64,000 nt of DNA from Kosakonia quasisacchari (GCF_004331415.1 NZ_SJOP01000021.1:27543-91542), one strand, 5' to 3'; positions 1-9,981 are shown, counted from the first letter of the stretch. Notes: generated from the letters alone by a model not told the origin. A program made the numbers and translations.

Positions 1-478
1 CGCGTATTTTTGCCGTCCAGTCCTCACCAGCCAGCCCATCGCCGCGACTGATTGCCTGTGTCAGTCCACCATTGCGATAAATTAACGTCACCGCGACGCC
101 ATCCACTTTAGGCTGCGCCCAGAGATCGGTTTTTCCTGCCATCCAGCGCTGTAGCGCTTGCTTACCCGCCAGTTTTTGTACCCCAGTGTGCGCGACAGGA
201 TGTTTCACACTGCCGCCGGGTAAGACAGGTGTTGAATTTGCGGGTTCAAGTGCAAAACAGCGTTGCCACGCCGCCAGCCGCGCGCTTAGCTGGTCGTAAA
301 CAGTGTCGCTTACCTCACTTGCCCCCTGCTTCCAGTAGTGTTCATTCCACTGGCGAAGCTGTTGCTGAAGGCGATTAACCTCATCTTGCGCTCTCGATGG
401 CGACCAGACAGGGCACACCGCCTGGCTGGACAGGCTCCATAGCAACAGACACACTGCGAATCCGGTTCTTTTCCACAT
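1..478 (-). CDS. ligB: NAD-dependent DNA ligase LigB (N-terminal part; gene runs off the window)
   Basis: LigB is the second NAD+-dependent ligase of enterobacteria; it seals nicks through an enzyme-adenylate intermediate. About 159 N-terminal residues are visible. They begin with a hydrophobic stretch ending in Ser-Ser-Gln-Ala, like the signal-like N-terminus of E. coli LigB, and include the adenylation motif Lys124-Val-Asp-Gly (WAQPKVDGVAV). The following ISRGDGLAGEDWT segment also matches LigB. Two tandem ATG codons are possible (481 and 478); the second is better spaced from the GGAGAAGGG ribosome site. The gene is divergent from gmk, as in E. coli. The C-terminus lies outside the window. 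Confidence 0.93.
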   Translation of the reverse strand, partial: MWKRTGFAVCLLLWSLSSQAVCPVWSPSRAQDEVNRLQQQLRQWNEHYWKQGASEVSDTVYDQLSARLAAWQRCFALEPANSTPVLPGGSVKHPVAHTGVQKLAGKQALQRWMAGKTDLWAQPKVDGVAVTLIYRNGGLTQAISRGDGLAGEDWTAKIR

Positions 479-735
479 CATCCCTTCTCCTTGTGATAGC
501 GACACTGTTATAGCGAGGCCAACACAGTGATGGCGACATAGAAAAAGAGAGTTTGCGAGGAGGGTTCCGGCAATTCACTGCCGCTGTGAAAATTTGCAAA
601 CAAAACAGGAAAGCAGGCCGCAAAATGTCAAACTCAGCGGGAAAAAGTGTGACAAAGGCTACGTCACATAGCGCCGATGTGTATAATAGGCACGTATGTA
701 AGTTTCCTTTCGCAATTCACATACAAAAGACTCTC

Positions 736-1359
736 ATGGCTCAAGGCACGCTCTATATTGTTTCCGCCCCCAGCGGCGCGGGTAAATCAAGCCTCATCCA
801 GGCTTTGTTAAAAACCCAACCGTTATACGATACGCAGGTTTCTGTTTCGCACACCACGCGCGCTCCGCGTCCGGGTGAAGTGCACGGTGAACACTATTTC
901 TTTGTTAATCATGACGAGTTTAAATCCATGATTGGCGATGACGCGTTTCTTGAGCATGCCGAAGTCTTTGGTAATTATTACGGCACCTCGCGCGCAGCCA
1001 TTGAGCAAGTGTTGGCAACCGGCGTAGATGTGTTTCTTGATATCGACTGGCAGGGCGCGCAACAAATTCGCGCCCGTATGCCGCAGGCGCGTAGCATCTT
1101 TATTCTGCCGCCGTCGAAGCTGGAGCTCGATCGCCGCTTACGCGGGCGCGGTCAGGATAGCGAAGAAGTCATTGCGAAACGTATGGCGCTGGCGGTTGCG
1201 GAAATGAGCCATTACGCGGAATATGATTACCTGATTGTGAATGATGATTTCGATACCGCTTTGGGCGATTTGAAAACCATTATTCGCGCCGAACGTCTGC
1301 GCATGAGCCGCCAAAAGCAGCGACATGACGCTTTAATCAGCAAACTATTGGCAGACTGA
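736..1359 (+). CDS. gmk: Guanylate kinase
   Basis: This enzyme phosphorylates GMP to GDP with ATP in the cytoplasm, feeding GTP and dGTP synthesis. It has 207 residues, the normal family length. The P-loop SGAGKSS lies at residues 13-19, followed by the GMP-binding region (VSVSHTTRAPRPGE) and the lid. An in-frame open stretch continues upstream to 553, but the conserved protein begins MAQGTLYIVSAPSGAG at 736, which fixes the start. The gene is followed by rpoZ and spoT, the invariant enterobacterial order linking guanine nucleotides to the stringent response. Confidence 0.97.
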   Translation: MAQGTLYIVSAPSGAGKSSLIQALLKTQPLYDTQVSVSHTTRAPRPGEVHGEHYFFVNHDEFKSMIGDDAFLEHAEVFGNYYGTSRAAIEQVLATGVDVFLDIDWQGAQQIRARMPQARSIFILPPSKLELDRRLRGRGQDSEEVIAKRMALAVAEMSHYAEYDYLIVNDDFDTALGDLKTIIRAERLRMSRQKQRHDALISKLLAD

Positions 1360-1413
1360 GCCTGGTTTCAGTATCATGCCCAGTCATTTCTTCACCTGTG
1401 GAGCATTTTAAGT

Positions 1414-1689
1414 ATGGCACGCGTAACTGTTCAGGACGCTGTAGAGAAAGTTGGTAACCGTTTTGACCTGGTGCTGGTCGCCGCGCGTCGCGCTCGTCAG
1501 ATGCAGGTTGGCGGTAAAGATCCGTTAGTCCCGGAAGAAAACGATAAAACCACCGTTATCGCGCTGCGCGAAATCGAAGAAGGTCTGATCAACAACCAGA
1601 TCCTCGACGTCCGTGAGCGCCAGGAACAGCAAGAGCAGGAAGCCGCAGAATTGCAGGCCGTTACCGCCATTGCTGAAGGTCGTCGTTAA
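1414..1689 (+). CDS. rpoZ: RNA polymerase omega subunit
   Basis: Omega is the small subunit that helps fold and recruit beta-prime and forms part of ppGpp site 1 on RNA polymerase. The protein has 91 residues, like the E. coli one, and starts MARVTVQDAVEKVGNRFDLV with the conserved MQVGGKDPLVPEENDK segment. A GGAG-type ribosome site precedes the ATG. It lies 54 nt after gmk and 18 nt before spoT, consistent with the rpoZ-spoT-trmH-recG operon. Confidence 0.97.
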   Translation: MARVTVQDAVEKVGNRFDLVLVAARRARQMQVGGKDPLVPEENDKTTVIALREIEEGLINNQILDVRERQEQQEQEAAELQAVTAIAEGRR

Positions 1690-1707
1690 TTAACCTGCAG
1701 GTCACCC

Positions 1708-3825
1708 TTGTATCTGTTTGAAAGCCTGAATCAGCTGATTCAACACTATCTGCCTGAAGAGCAAATAAAACGTCTCAGGCAGGCGTATCTCGTTGCACGT
1801 GATGCTCACGAGGGACAGACACGTTCAAGCGGTGAACCTTATATCACGCACCCGGTAGCGGTAGCCTGCATTCTGGCCGAGATGAAACTCGACCACGAAA
1901 CGCTGATGGCTGCCCTATTGCATGACGTGATTGAAGATACTCCCGCCACCTACCAGGATATGGAACAGTTGTTTGGCAAAAGCGTTGCCGAGCTGGTGGA
2001 AGGGGTGTCCAAGCTTGATAAGCTTAAGTTTCAGGATAAGAAAGAAGCGCAGGCCGAAAACTTTCGCAAGATGATTATGGCGATGGTGCAAGACATCCGC
2101 GTCATTCTTATCAAGCTCGCCGACCGCACCCACAATATGCGCACGCTGGGTTCTCTTCGCCCGGATAAACGTCGCCGCATCGCCCGTGAAACCCTCGAAA
2201 TCTATAGCCCGCTGGCGCACCGTTTAGGTATTCATCACATCAAAACCGAGCTTGAAGAGCTGGGCTTTGAAGCGCTATACCCGAACCGCTATCGCGTGAT
2301 CAAAGAAGTGGTTAAAGCCGCACGCGGCAACCGCAAAGAGATGATTCAAAAAATCCTCTCGGAAATCGAAGGGCGTTTACAGGAAGCGGGCATTCCCTGC
2401 CGTGTCAGCGGTCGCGAAAAGCACCTTTACTCTATCTACTGCAAAATGGTGCTGAAAGAGCAGCGTTTCCACTCGATTATGGATATCTACGCCTTTCGCG
2501 TGATTGTTCACGATCTGGATACCTGTTATCGCGTTCTGGGCCAGATGCACAGCTTGTACAAGCCACGTCCTGGTCGCGTGAAAGACTATATCGCCATTCC
2601 CAAGGCGAACGGTTATCAATCCCTGCACACTTCAATGATTGGCCCGCATGGCGTGCCGGTTGAGGTGCAAATCCGTACCGAAGATATGGATCAGATGGCA
2701 GAGATGGGGGTCGCCGCGCACTGGGCGTATAAAGAGCATGGCGAGAGCAGTACCACCGCGCAAATCCGCGCTCAGCGCTGGATGCAAAGCCTGCTGGAGC
2801 TGCAACAGAGCGCCGGTAGCTCGTTTGAATTTATCGAGAGCGTTAAATCTGATCTCTTCCCCGATGAGATTTATGTTTTCACTCCGGAAGGCCGCATTGT
2901 CGAGCTGCCCGCTGGCGCGACGCCGGTGGATTTCGCCTATGCGGTACACACGGATATCGGCCATGCCTGCGTTGGCGCGCGCGTTGATCGTCAGCCGTAT
3001 CCGCTGTCGCAGTCGCTTTCCAGCGGCCAGACGGTAGAAATTATCACCGCACCAGGCGCACGCCCGAATGCCGCATGGCTGAACTTTGTCGTCAGCTCGA
3101 AAGCACGCGCAAAAATCCGCCAGATGCTGAAAAACCTCAAGCGTGACGACTCGGTGAGCCTTGGCCGCCGTCTGTTGAACCACGCGCTGGGCGGAAGCCG
3201 CAAACTGGCCGAAATTCCGCAGGACCATGTGCAGCGCGAGCTGGATCGCATGAAGCTCGCTTCGCTCGACGATCTGCTGGCAGAAATCGGCCTCGGCAAC
3301 GCCATGAGCGTTGTGGTAGCGAAAAACCTGCAACAAGGGGAAGCCGCGCAGGGTGCGCAAGCACCAACGGGCGCAAATGGCGGTCATCTGCCGATTAAAG
3401 GCGCAGATGGCGTACTGATCACCTTTGCCAAATGCTGTCGCCCCATTCCTGGCGACCCGATTGTCGCGCACGTCAGCCCAGGAAAAGGGTTGGTTATCCA
3501 CCATGAGTCCTGCCGTAACATTCGTGGCTACCAGAAAGAGCCAGAGAAGTTCATGGCTGTCGAGTGGGATAAAGAGACCGCGCAGGAATTTATCACCGAG
3601 ATCAAGGTGGATATGTTTAACCATCAGGGCGCACTGGCGAACCTGACGGCAGCGATTAACACGGCCTCTTCGAACATTCAGAGCCTGAATACCGAAGAGA
3701 AAGATGGCCGCGTCTATAGCGCGTTCATCCGTCTGACGGCGCGCGATCGCGTCCATCTGGCGAATATCATGCGCAAAATCCGCGTGATGCCGGATGTGAT
3801 TAAAGTCACCCGCAACCGAAACTAA
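1708..3825 (+). CDS. spoT: Bifunctional (p)ppGpp synthase/hydrolase SpoT
   Basis: SpoT degrades (p)ppGpp to GDP/GTP plus pyrophosphate and makes it weakly under carbon, iron or fatty-acid stress. It is 705 residues long. The HD hydrolase domain carries His72-Asp73 and Glu76-Asp77 (LLHDVIED). The synthetase domain contains the RVKDYIAIPKANGYQSLHT motif around residues 290-310. A TGS domain follows near 390-450, and a C-terminal ACT domain near 630-700. The start is TTG at 1708, the same rare start used by E. coli spoT, 18 nt after rpoZ. Confidence 0.96.
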   Translation: MYLFESLNQLIQHYLPEEQIKRLRQAYLVARDAHEGQTRSSGEPYITHPVAVACILAEMKLDHETLMAALLHDVIEDTPATYQDMEQLFGKSVAELVEGVSKLDKLKFQDKKEAQAENFRKMIMAMVQDIRVILIKLADRTHNMRTLGSLRPDKRRRIARETLEIYSPLAHRLGIHHIKTELEELGFEALYPNRYRVIKEVVKAARGNRKEMIQKILSEIEGRLQEAGIPCRVSGREKHLYSIYCKMVLKEQRFHSIMDIYAFRVIVHDLDTCYRVLGQMHSLYKPRPGRVKDYIAIPKANGYQSLHTSMIGPHGVPVEVQIRTEDMDQMAEMGVAAHWAYKEHGESSTTAQIRAQRWMQSLLELQQSAGSSFEFIESVKSDLFPDEIYVFTPEGRIVELPAGATPVDFAYAVHTDIGHACVGARVDRQPYPLSQSLSSGQTVEIITAPGARPNAAWLNFVVSSKARAKIRQMLKNLKRDDSVSLGRRLLNHALGGSRKLAEIPQDHVQRELDRMKLASLDDLLAEIGLGNAMSVVVAKNLQQGEAAQGAQAPTGANGGHLPIKGADGVLITFAKCCRPIPGDPIVAHVSPGKGLVIHHESCRNIRGYQKEPEKFMAVEWDKETAQEFITEIKVDMFNHQGALANLTAAINTASSNIQSLNTEEKDGRVYSAFIRLTARDRVHLANIMRKIRVMPDVIKVTRNRN

Positions 3826-3829
3826 CTTT

Positions 3830-4519
3830 ATGAATTCTCAGCGTTATGCGCGTATCCGCGAGATGCTCGCCAGGCGTCAACCGGACCTGACGGTCTGCAT
3901 GGAGCAGGTTCACAAACCTCATAACGTCTCCGCCATTATCCGTACCGCGGACGCCGTCGGCGTGCATGAAGTTCACGCCGTCTGGCCAGGCAAACGCATG
4001 CGCACTATGGCCTCATCCGCAGCAGGCAGTAACAGCTGGGTGGAGGTGAAAACCCACCATACTATCGGCGATGCTGTTGGCGTGCTGAAAGCGCGCGGCA
4101 TGCAAATCCTCGCGACCCATCTGTCCGACAAAGCCGTTGATTTTCGGGAAATAGATTATACCCGCCCGACCTGCATTCTGATGGGCCAGGAGAAAACGGG
4201 GATCACTCAGGAAGCGCTGGATCTGGCGGATCGGGACATCATTATCCCCATGATTGGCATGGTGCAGTCGCTGAATGTTTCCGTAGCTTCAGCCTTAATC
4301 CTTTACGAAGCGCAGCGCCAGCGGCAAAACGCCGGTATGTATCAGCGTGAAAACAGCACGTTGCCGGATGAAGTTCAGCAACGCCTGCTGTTTGAAGGCG
4401 GCTATCCGGTGCTGGCGAGAGTCGCGAAACGCAAAGGTCTGCCTTACCCTCACGTTAATACGGAAGGTCAAATCGAAGCCGACCCAACGTGGTGGGCAAC
4501 TATGCAGGCGGCGGGATAA
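3830..4519 (+). CDS. trmH: tRNA (guanosine-18-2'-O)-methyltransferase TrmH
   Basis: TrmH is a SPOUT-class enzyme that uses S-adenosylmethionine to methylate the ribose of G18 in the D-loop of tRNAs. It has 229 residues, like E. coli TrmH (SpoU). The trefoil-knot motifs are present: the Asn/Arg region NVSAIIRTADAVG (motif 1), MGQEKTGI (motif 2) and MVQSLNVSVASALILYE (motif 3). It starts 4 nt after spoT and ends 3 nt before recG, so all three are co-transcribed. Confidence 0.96.
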   Translation: MNSQRYARIREMLARRQPDLTVCMEQVHKPHNVSAIIRTADAVGVHEVHAVWPGKRMRTMASSAAGSNSWVEVKTHHTIGDAVGVLKARGMQILATHLSDKAVDFREIDYTRPTCILMGQEKTGITQEALDLADRDIIIPMIGMVQSLNVSVASALILYEAQRQRQNAGMYQRENSTLPDEVQQRLLFEGGYPVLARVAKRKGLPYPHVNTEGQIEADPTWWATMQAAG

Positions 4520-4522
4520 CCG

Positions 4523-6604
4523 ATGAAAGGTAAGCTGCTCGATGCGGTGCCCTTAAATTCGCTGACCGGTGTCGGCGCGGCGCAGAGCAGCAAGCTAGCG
4601 AAAATCGGCCTGCATACCGTTCAGGATCTCCTGCTTCACCTCCCGCTTCGCTACGAAGATCGCACCCAACTTTACCCGATTGCCGACCTGCTGCCGGGCG
4701 TTTACGCCACGGTGGAAGGCGAAGTGTTGAACTGCAATATCACGTTTGGCGGCCGCAGAATGATGACCTGCCAGATTAGCGACGGTTCCGGCATTCTCAC
4801 CCTGCGCTTTTTCAACTTCAACGCGGCAATGAAAAACAGCCTTGCCACGGGTCGCCGAGTGCTGGCCTACGGGGAAGCAAAACGCGGGAAGTACGGCGCG
4901 GAGATGATCCATCCGGAATACCGCGTGCAGGGCGATCTCAGCACCCCGGAATTGCAGGAAACTCTGACGCCGATTTACCCGACCACTGAAGGCATTAAGC
5001 AGGCGACACTGCGCAAACTCACTGACCAGGCGCTGGAGCTGCTGGCAACCTGCGCCATCAGCGAACTGCTGCCGCCGGAGTTGGCACAAGGCATGATGAG
5101 CTTGCCGGAGGCGTTGCATACGCTGCATCGCCCGCCACCGTCACTGCAATTAAGCGATCTGGAAAGTGGGCAGCACCCGGCGCAGCGCCGTTTGATCCTT
5201 GAAGAATTACTGGCGCACAACCTCAGTATGCTGGCGTTGCGCGCCGGGGCGCAGCGTTATCATGCGCAACCACTCAGCGCCAAAGATGAACTGAAAAACC
5301 GTCTGCTGGCTTCATTGCCGTTTAAACCAACTGGCGCACAAACGCGCGTGGTCGCGGAGATCGAGCGTGATATGGCGCTGGATATGCCGATGATGCGCCT
5401 GGTGCAGGGCGATGTGGGCTCCGGTAAAACGCTGGTTGCCGCACTGGCGGCGCTGCGGGCGATTGCCAATGGCAAACAAGTGGCGATGATGGCGCCTACC
5501 GAGCTGCTGGCAGAGCAACACGCCAACAATTTCCGCAACTGGTTTACGCCACTTGGTGTGGAAGTGGGCTGGCTGGCGGGCAAGCAAAAAGGCAAAGCAC
5601 GCCAGGCACAGCAAGAGGCAATTGCTAGCGGTCAGGTACAAATGGTGGTTGGCACCCATGCGATTTTCCAGGAACAGGTGCAGTTTAACGGCCTTGCGCT
5701 GGTGATTATCGACGAACAGCACCGCTTTGGTGTTCACCAGCGCCTGGCACTGTGGGAAAAAGGCCAGCAGCAGGGTTTTCACCCGCACCAGTTGATTATG
5801 ACTGCAACACCGATCCCGCGCACGCTGGCGATGACCGCCTACGCGGATCTTGATACCTCGGTGATCGACGAGCTACCGCCAGGGCGCACACCGGTCACCA
5901 CTGTTGCCATCCCGGATACACGCCGCAGCGAGATTATCGACCGCGTGCGCAGCGCCTGTACCGGCGAAGGCCGCCAGGCATACTGGGTTTGTACATTGAT
6001 TGAAGAGTCCGACCTGCTGGAAGCACAAGCGGCGGAAGCGACCTGGGAAGAGTTGAAACTGGCGCTACCGGAACTGAATGTCGGCCTGGTTCATGGTCGC
6101 ATGAAGCCGGCGGAAAAACAGGCGGTAATGCAGGCGTTCAAACAGGGTGAGTTACATCTGCTGGTCGCGACCACGGTGATTGAAGTGGGCGTGGATGTGC
6201 CAAATTCCAGCCTGATGATTATCGAAAACCCGGAGCGACTCGGTCTTGCGCAGCTCCACCAGTTGCGTGGCCGCGTTGGGCGCGGTGCGGTAGCTTCTCA
6301 CTGCGTTCTGCTCTACAAATCCCCGCTCTCCAAAACGGCGCAAAAACGTCTGCAAGTGCTGCGCGACAGTAACGATGGCTTTGTGATTGCGCAAAAAGAT
6401 CTGGAAATTCGCGGCCCCGGCGAACTGCTTGGTACTCGCCAGACCGGCAACGCGGAATTCAAAGTCGCCGACCTGCTGCGCGATCAGGCGATGATCCCGG
6501 AAGTACAACGCGTTGCCCGCCATATTCATGAGCGTTATCCGCAGCTCGCCGAAGCGCTGATCGACCGCTGGATGCCAGAAACAGAACGCTATTCCAACGC
6601 CTGA
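4523..6604 (+). CDS. recG: ATP-dependent DNA helicase RecG
   Basis: RecG is a branch-migrating helicase that remodels stalled forks, D-loops and R-loops. It has 693 residues, the usual length. An N-terminal wedge/OB domain holds the fork-binding region (PLRYEDRTQLYPI). Walker A is GDVGSGKT near residue 296 and motif II is DEQHRFG near residue 397. Motif VI (HQLRGRVGRG) lies near residue 580. It is the last gene of the spoT operon. In E. coli gltS follows on the opposite strand; here xanP follows after 124 nt. Confidence 0.96.
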   Translation: MKGKLLDAVPLNSLTGVGAAQSSKLAKIGLHTVQDLLLHLPLRYEDRTQLYPIADLLPGVYATVEGEVLNCNITFGGRRMMTCQISDGSGILTLRFFNFNAAMKNSLATGRRVLAYGEAKRGKYGAEMIHPEYRVQGDLSTPELQETLTPIYPTTEGIKQATLRKLTDQALELLATCAISELLPPELAQGMMSLPEALHTLHRPPPSLQLSDLESGQHPAQRRLILEELLAHNLSMLALRAGAQRYHAQPLSAKDELKNRLLASLPFKPTGAQTRVVAEIERDMALDMPMMRLVQGDVGSGKTLVAALAALRAIANGKQVAMMAPTELLAEQHANNFRNWFTPLGVEVGWLAGKQKGKARQAQQEAIASGQVQMVVGTHAIFQEQVQFNGLALVIIDEQHRFGVHQRLALWEKGQQQGFHPHQLIMTATPIPRTLAMTAYADLDTSVIDELPPGRTPVTTVAIPDTRRSEIIDRVRSACTGEGRQAYWVCTLIEESDLLEAQAAEATWEELKLALPELNVGLVHGRMKPAEKQAVMQAFKQGELHLLVATTVIEVGVDVPNSSLMIIENPERLGLAQLHQLRGRVGRGAVASHCVLLYKSPLSKTAQKRLQVLRDSNDGFVIAQKDLEIRGPGELLGTRQTGNAEFKVADLLRDQAMIPEVQRVARHIHERYPQLAEALIDRWMPETERYSNA

Positions 6605-6728
6605 GTTTTAGAACCTTATCCCGTAAAATGAACACCCCTTAGAAAAGTATGTTTTTAGCATAGCAACCGTTTGCTTTTACCAAACAGTCCGATAAAATCA
6701 GCGCTTTTCCATCAGGGGATTGCTTGAG

Positions 6729-8114
6729 ATGTCCGTAAACACCATCGAGTCAGAAAGTGCGCAACCGGTTGCGCAGACTCAACCCAGCGAACTGATCTAC
6801 CGACTTGAAGATCGCCCGCCGCTGCCGCAAACCCTGTTTGCCGCGCTCCAGCACCTGCTCGCAATGTTTGTTGGCGTTATCACGCCCGCGCTACTTATCT
6901 GCCAGGCGCTGGGTTTACCGGCTCAGGACACTCAGCACATTATCAGCATGTCGCTGTTCGCCTCAGGCGTAGCCTCTATTATCCAGATCAAAGCCTGGGG
7001 CCCGGTTGGCTCCGGGTTGCTCTCGATTCAGGGCACCAGCTTTAACTTTGTGGCGCCACTGATTATGGGCGGTACCGCGCTGAAAACCGGCGGTGCGGAC
7101 GTACCTACGATGATGGCTGCGCTGTTCGGTACCCTGATGCTGGCCAGCTGCACCGAAATGGTTATATCCCGCATTCTGCCGTTCGCGCGCCGCATTATTA
7201 CCCCGCTGGTTTCCGGCGTGGTAGTGATGATTATCGGCCTGTCGCTGATTCAGGTGGGGCTGACATCCGTTGGCGGCGGTTTTGCCGCGATGGGCAACCA
7301 CACCTTCGGCGCCCCGAAAAACCTGCTGCTGGCAGGCGTTGTTCTGGGACTGATTATTCTGCTTAACCGCCAGCGTAACCCCTATTTACGTATCGCTTCG
7401 CTGGTGATCGCCATGGCCGTAGGTTACGTGTTGGCAATGTTTATGGGCATGCTGCCGGCATATAGCGCACCAGCAACCTCCTTTATGGTGCCGACGCCGC
7501 TTTACTACGGGCTGAGCATTGACTGGACCCTGCTGTTACCGCTGATGCTGGTATTTATGATCACCTCGCTGGAAACCATCGGTGACATCACCGCAACTTC
7601 TGATGTTTCCGAGCAGCCCGTCGCCGGCCCGCTGTATATGAAACGCCTGAAAGGCGGCGTGCTGGCAAACGGCCTCAACTCATTTGTTTCCGCTGTTTTC
7701 AACACTTTCCCGAACTCCTGCTTCGGCCAGAACAATGGCGTTATTCAACTGACCGGCGTTGCCAGCCGTTATATCGGCTTCTTCATTGCGGTGATGCTGA
7801 TGGTGCTTGGCCTGTTCCCGGCAGTCAGCGCTTTTGTGCAGCAACTGCCTGAGCCTGTGCTCGGCGGTGCAACGCTGGTGATGTTCGGTACGATCGCCGC
7901 ATCCGGCGTGCGCATTGTTTCCCGCGAGCCGCTGAACCGCCGTGCGATCCTGATTATCGCACTGTCGCTGGCCGTTGGCCTGGGCGTTTCCCAGCAGCCG
8001 CAAATCCTGCAATTCGCCCCGGACTGGCTGAAAAACCTGCTCTCTTCCGGCATCGCCGCAGGCGGGATCACCGCGATTGTACTGAATCTGATTTTTCCAC
8101 CAGAGAAAAACTGA
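6729..8114 (+). CDS. xanP: Xanthine:proton symporter XanP (NCS2 family)
   Basis: XanP is a high-affinity xanthine/H+ symporter of the inner membrane in the nucleobase-ascorbate transporter family. It has 461 residues, nearly identical in pattern to E. coli XanP (formerly YicE), with about 12-14 membrane segments. The signature around SLETIGDITATSDVSEQPV and the NTFPNSCFGQNNGVI loop carry the substrate and proton residues. An upstream in-frame TTG at 6720 exists, but the homologous start is the ATG at 6729 (MSVNTIES). Confidence 0.95.
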   Translation: MSVNTIESESAQPVAQTQPSELIYRLEDRPPLPQTLFAALQHLLAMFVGVITPALLICQALGLPAQDTQHIISMSLFASGVASIIQIKAWGPVGSGLLSIQGTSFNFVAPLIMGGTALKTGGADVPTMMAALFGTLMLASCTEMVISRILPFARRIITPLVSGVVVMIIGLSLIQVGLTSVGGGFAAMGNHTFGAPKNLLLAGVVLGLIILLNRQRNPYLRIASLVIAMAVGYVLAMFMGMLPAYSAPATSFMVPTPLYYGLSIDWTLLLPLMLVFMITSLETIGDITATSDVSEQPVAGPLYMKRLKGGVLANGLNSFVSAVFNTFPNSCFGQNNGVIQLTGVASRYIGFFIAVMLMVLGLFPAVSAFVQQLPEPVLGGATLVMFGTIAASGVRIVSREPLNRRAILIIALSLAVGLGVSQQPQILQFAPDWLKNLLSSGIAAGGITAIVLNLIFPPEKN

Positions 8115-8122
8115 TAAACCCC

Positions 8123-8150
8123 GCGGCAACGGGATAAAAACCGTTGCCGC
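8123..8150. terminator. Hairpin after xanP
   Basis: A perfect 10-bp inverted repeat (GCGGCAACGG ... CCGTTGCCGC) with an 8-nt A-rich loop lies 8 nt after the xanP stop. There is no clear T tract, so it may be a weak terminator or an mRNA 3'-end stabiliser. Confidence 0.55.
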
Positions 8151-8235
8151 CGTAACGCCCTTTCATCATTCCGCCCTTGAGCATTGCGCATAAATCGTGC
8201 ATAACTGCCAGACTGGCAACTGGGGATGGAAGATC

Positions 8236-9972
8236 ATGAAATTTCTTGGAAAGCTGCTCCTTGTCGTTGTTATCGCCCTGCTTGTGGCGGTCATCGCTTG
8301 CTATTTCCTGCTGCAAACCCGCTGGGGTGCAACACAGGTCAGCAAGTGGGTAAACGACAACAGTGACTATCACCTCACTTTCGAAGCGATCGATCACCGC
8401 TTCTCCTCCCCTTCCCATATATTGTTGAAAAGCGTGAATTTTGGCCGTAAAGGCAAACCGGCGACGCTGGTCGCCAAAACGGTGGATATCGGCCTGAGCA
8501 GCCGCCAGCTTACCGATCCGCTGCATGCCGACACCATTCTGTTACAGGACGGCACGCTGAATCTTTCCCCGGCAGCCGCACCTCTGCCGTTCCAGGCCGA
8601 CCGTCTGCAATTAAGCAATATGGCGTTTAACAGCCCGACCACCGGCTGGGATCTCAGCGCCCAGCGTGTCACCGGCGGCGTTGCGCCGTGGCAGCCAGTC
8701 GCGGGAAGTGTGCTGGGCAGTAAAGCACAGATCCAGATGAGCGCCGGTTCGCTGACGTTAAACGGCGTTCCCGCCAGTAACGTGCTGATTCAGGGCAGTA
8801 TCGATAAAGATGTCGTTACGTTGACCACTATTGGTGCGGATATGGCGCGCGGCTCTCTGACCGGAGACGCGCAGCGCGCCGCCGATGGCAGCTGGGTGGT
8901 AAACAATTTGCGTCTGAATGATATCCGCCTGCAAAGCGATAAGTCGCTGCTCGATTTCTTTAATCCATTAACCACCCTGCCGTCGCTACAAATTGGCCGC
9001 GTTGAAGTGACCGACGCCCGTTTACAAGGGCCGGGTTGGGCGGTCACCGATCTCGATTTGAGTTTGCGCAACCTGACGCTCACCAATGGCGACTGGAAAA
9101 GCGAGGACGGTAAACTGTCGATGAACGCCAGCGAGTTTATTTACGGTTCGCTGCACCTGTTCGACCCAATCCTCAATGCTAACTTCTCGCCGCAGGGCAT
9201 TGCGCTGCAACAGTTCACCTCGCGCTGGGAAAACGGCATGGTACGCACCTCCGGCAACTGGTATCGCGCCGGGCATGCGCTGGTACTTGATGACACCGCG
9301 TTTGCCGGGCTGGAATACACGCTGCCGGAAAACTGGAAACAGCTGTGGATGGAGGATTTACCAACGTGGCTGAATACCGTCACGCTGAAAAAATTCAGCG
9401 CCAGCCGCAACCTGGTGATTGATATCGACCCGGCATTTCCCTGGCAGCTAACGGCTCTGGACGGCTATGGCGATAACCTGCAACTGGTGCGCGAGCGCAA
9501 GTGGGGTGTATGGGGTGGAACGGCGAAACTGAATGCCGCTGCCGCCACCTTTAACCGCGTGGACGTACGCCGCCCGTCACTGGCGCTGAACGCCAACAGT
9601 AATGTCGTCACCATCAGCGAGCTAAGCGCGTTTACCGGACAAGGGTTGCTGGAAGCCAAAGCGGTGGTTGCGCAAACACCGGATCGCAGCGTTAACCTCA
9701 GCCTGAACGGGCGCGGCGTGCCGGTGAATGTATTGCAGGAGTGGGGCTGGCCGGCGCTACCCATCAGCGGCGACGGAAATCTGCAGCTCACCGCCAGTGG
9801 CAGCGTGCGCGCCGATGCGCCGCTTAAACCGTCGGTGAACGCCGAGCTTTCCGCCATTAACGTGCAGAAACAGCAAATCAAGCAGAACATGCATGGCGGT
9901 GTGGTATCCGGCGGCGTTGTCGCGCCTCCGGCGGAACCCACATCAACGCCTTCACCTCAGCCGACTCCCTGA
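8236..9972 (+). CDS. yicH: AsmA-family envelope protein YicH
   Basis: YicH is an AsmA-like protein, a family with an N-terminal membrane anchor and a long beta-rich periplasmic part related to lipid-transport bridge proteins. The exact role of YicH is not established here. It has 578 residues. A single transmembrane helix (about residues 5-27) follows MKFLGKLLL. The rest aligns along its whole length with E. coli YicH (for example TLDGYG-like LTALDGYGDNLQLV, LNGRGVPVNVLQEWGWP). The ATG at 8236 gives the homologous N-terminus; an in-frame GTG lies upstream at 8197. The C-terminal tail is Pro/Thr/Ser-rich. Confidence 0.9.
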   Translation: MKFLGKLLLVVVIALLVAVIACYFLLQTRWGATQVSKWVNDNSDYHLTFEAIDHRFSSPSHILLKSVNFGRKGKPATLVAKTVDIGLSSRQLTDPLHADTILLQDGTLNLSPAAAPLPFQADRLQLSNMAFNSPTTGWDLSAQRVTGGVAPWQPVAGSVLGSKAQIQMSAGSLTLNGVPASNVLIQGSIDKDVVTLTTIGADMARGSLTGDAQRAADGSWVVNNLRLNDIRLQSDKSLLDFFNPLTTLPSLQIGRVEVTDARLQGPGWAVTDLDLSLRNLTLTNGDWKSEDGKLSMNASEFIYGSLHLFDPILNANFSPQGIALQQFTSRWENGMVRTSGNWYRAGHALVLDDTAFAGLEYTLPENWKQLWMEDLPTWLNTVTLKKFSASRNLVIDIDPAFPWQLTALDGYGDNLQLVRERKWGVWGGTAKLNAAAATFNRVDVRRPSLALNANSNVVTISELSAFTGQGLLEAKAVVAQTPDRSVNLSLNGRGVPVNVLQEWGWPALPISGDGNLQLTASGSVRADAPLKPSVNAELSAINVQKQQIKQNMHGGVVSGGVVAPPAEPTSTPSPQPTP

Positions 9973-9981
9973 ACATGACAT

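Noticed and set aside
2632..3756. A 374-codon open frame antisense to spoT
   Set aside because: It is a reverse-strand shadow of the GC-rich spoT codons, with no ribosome site or recognisable domain.
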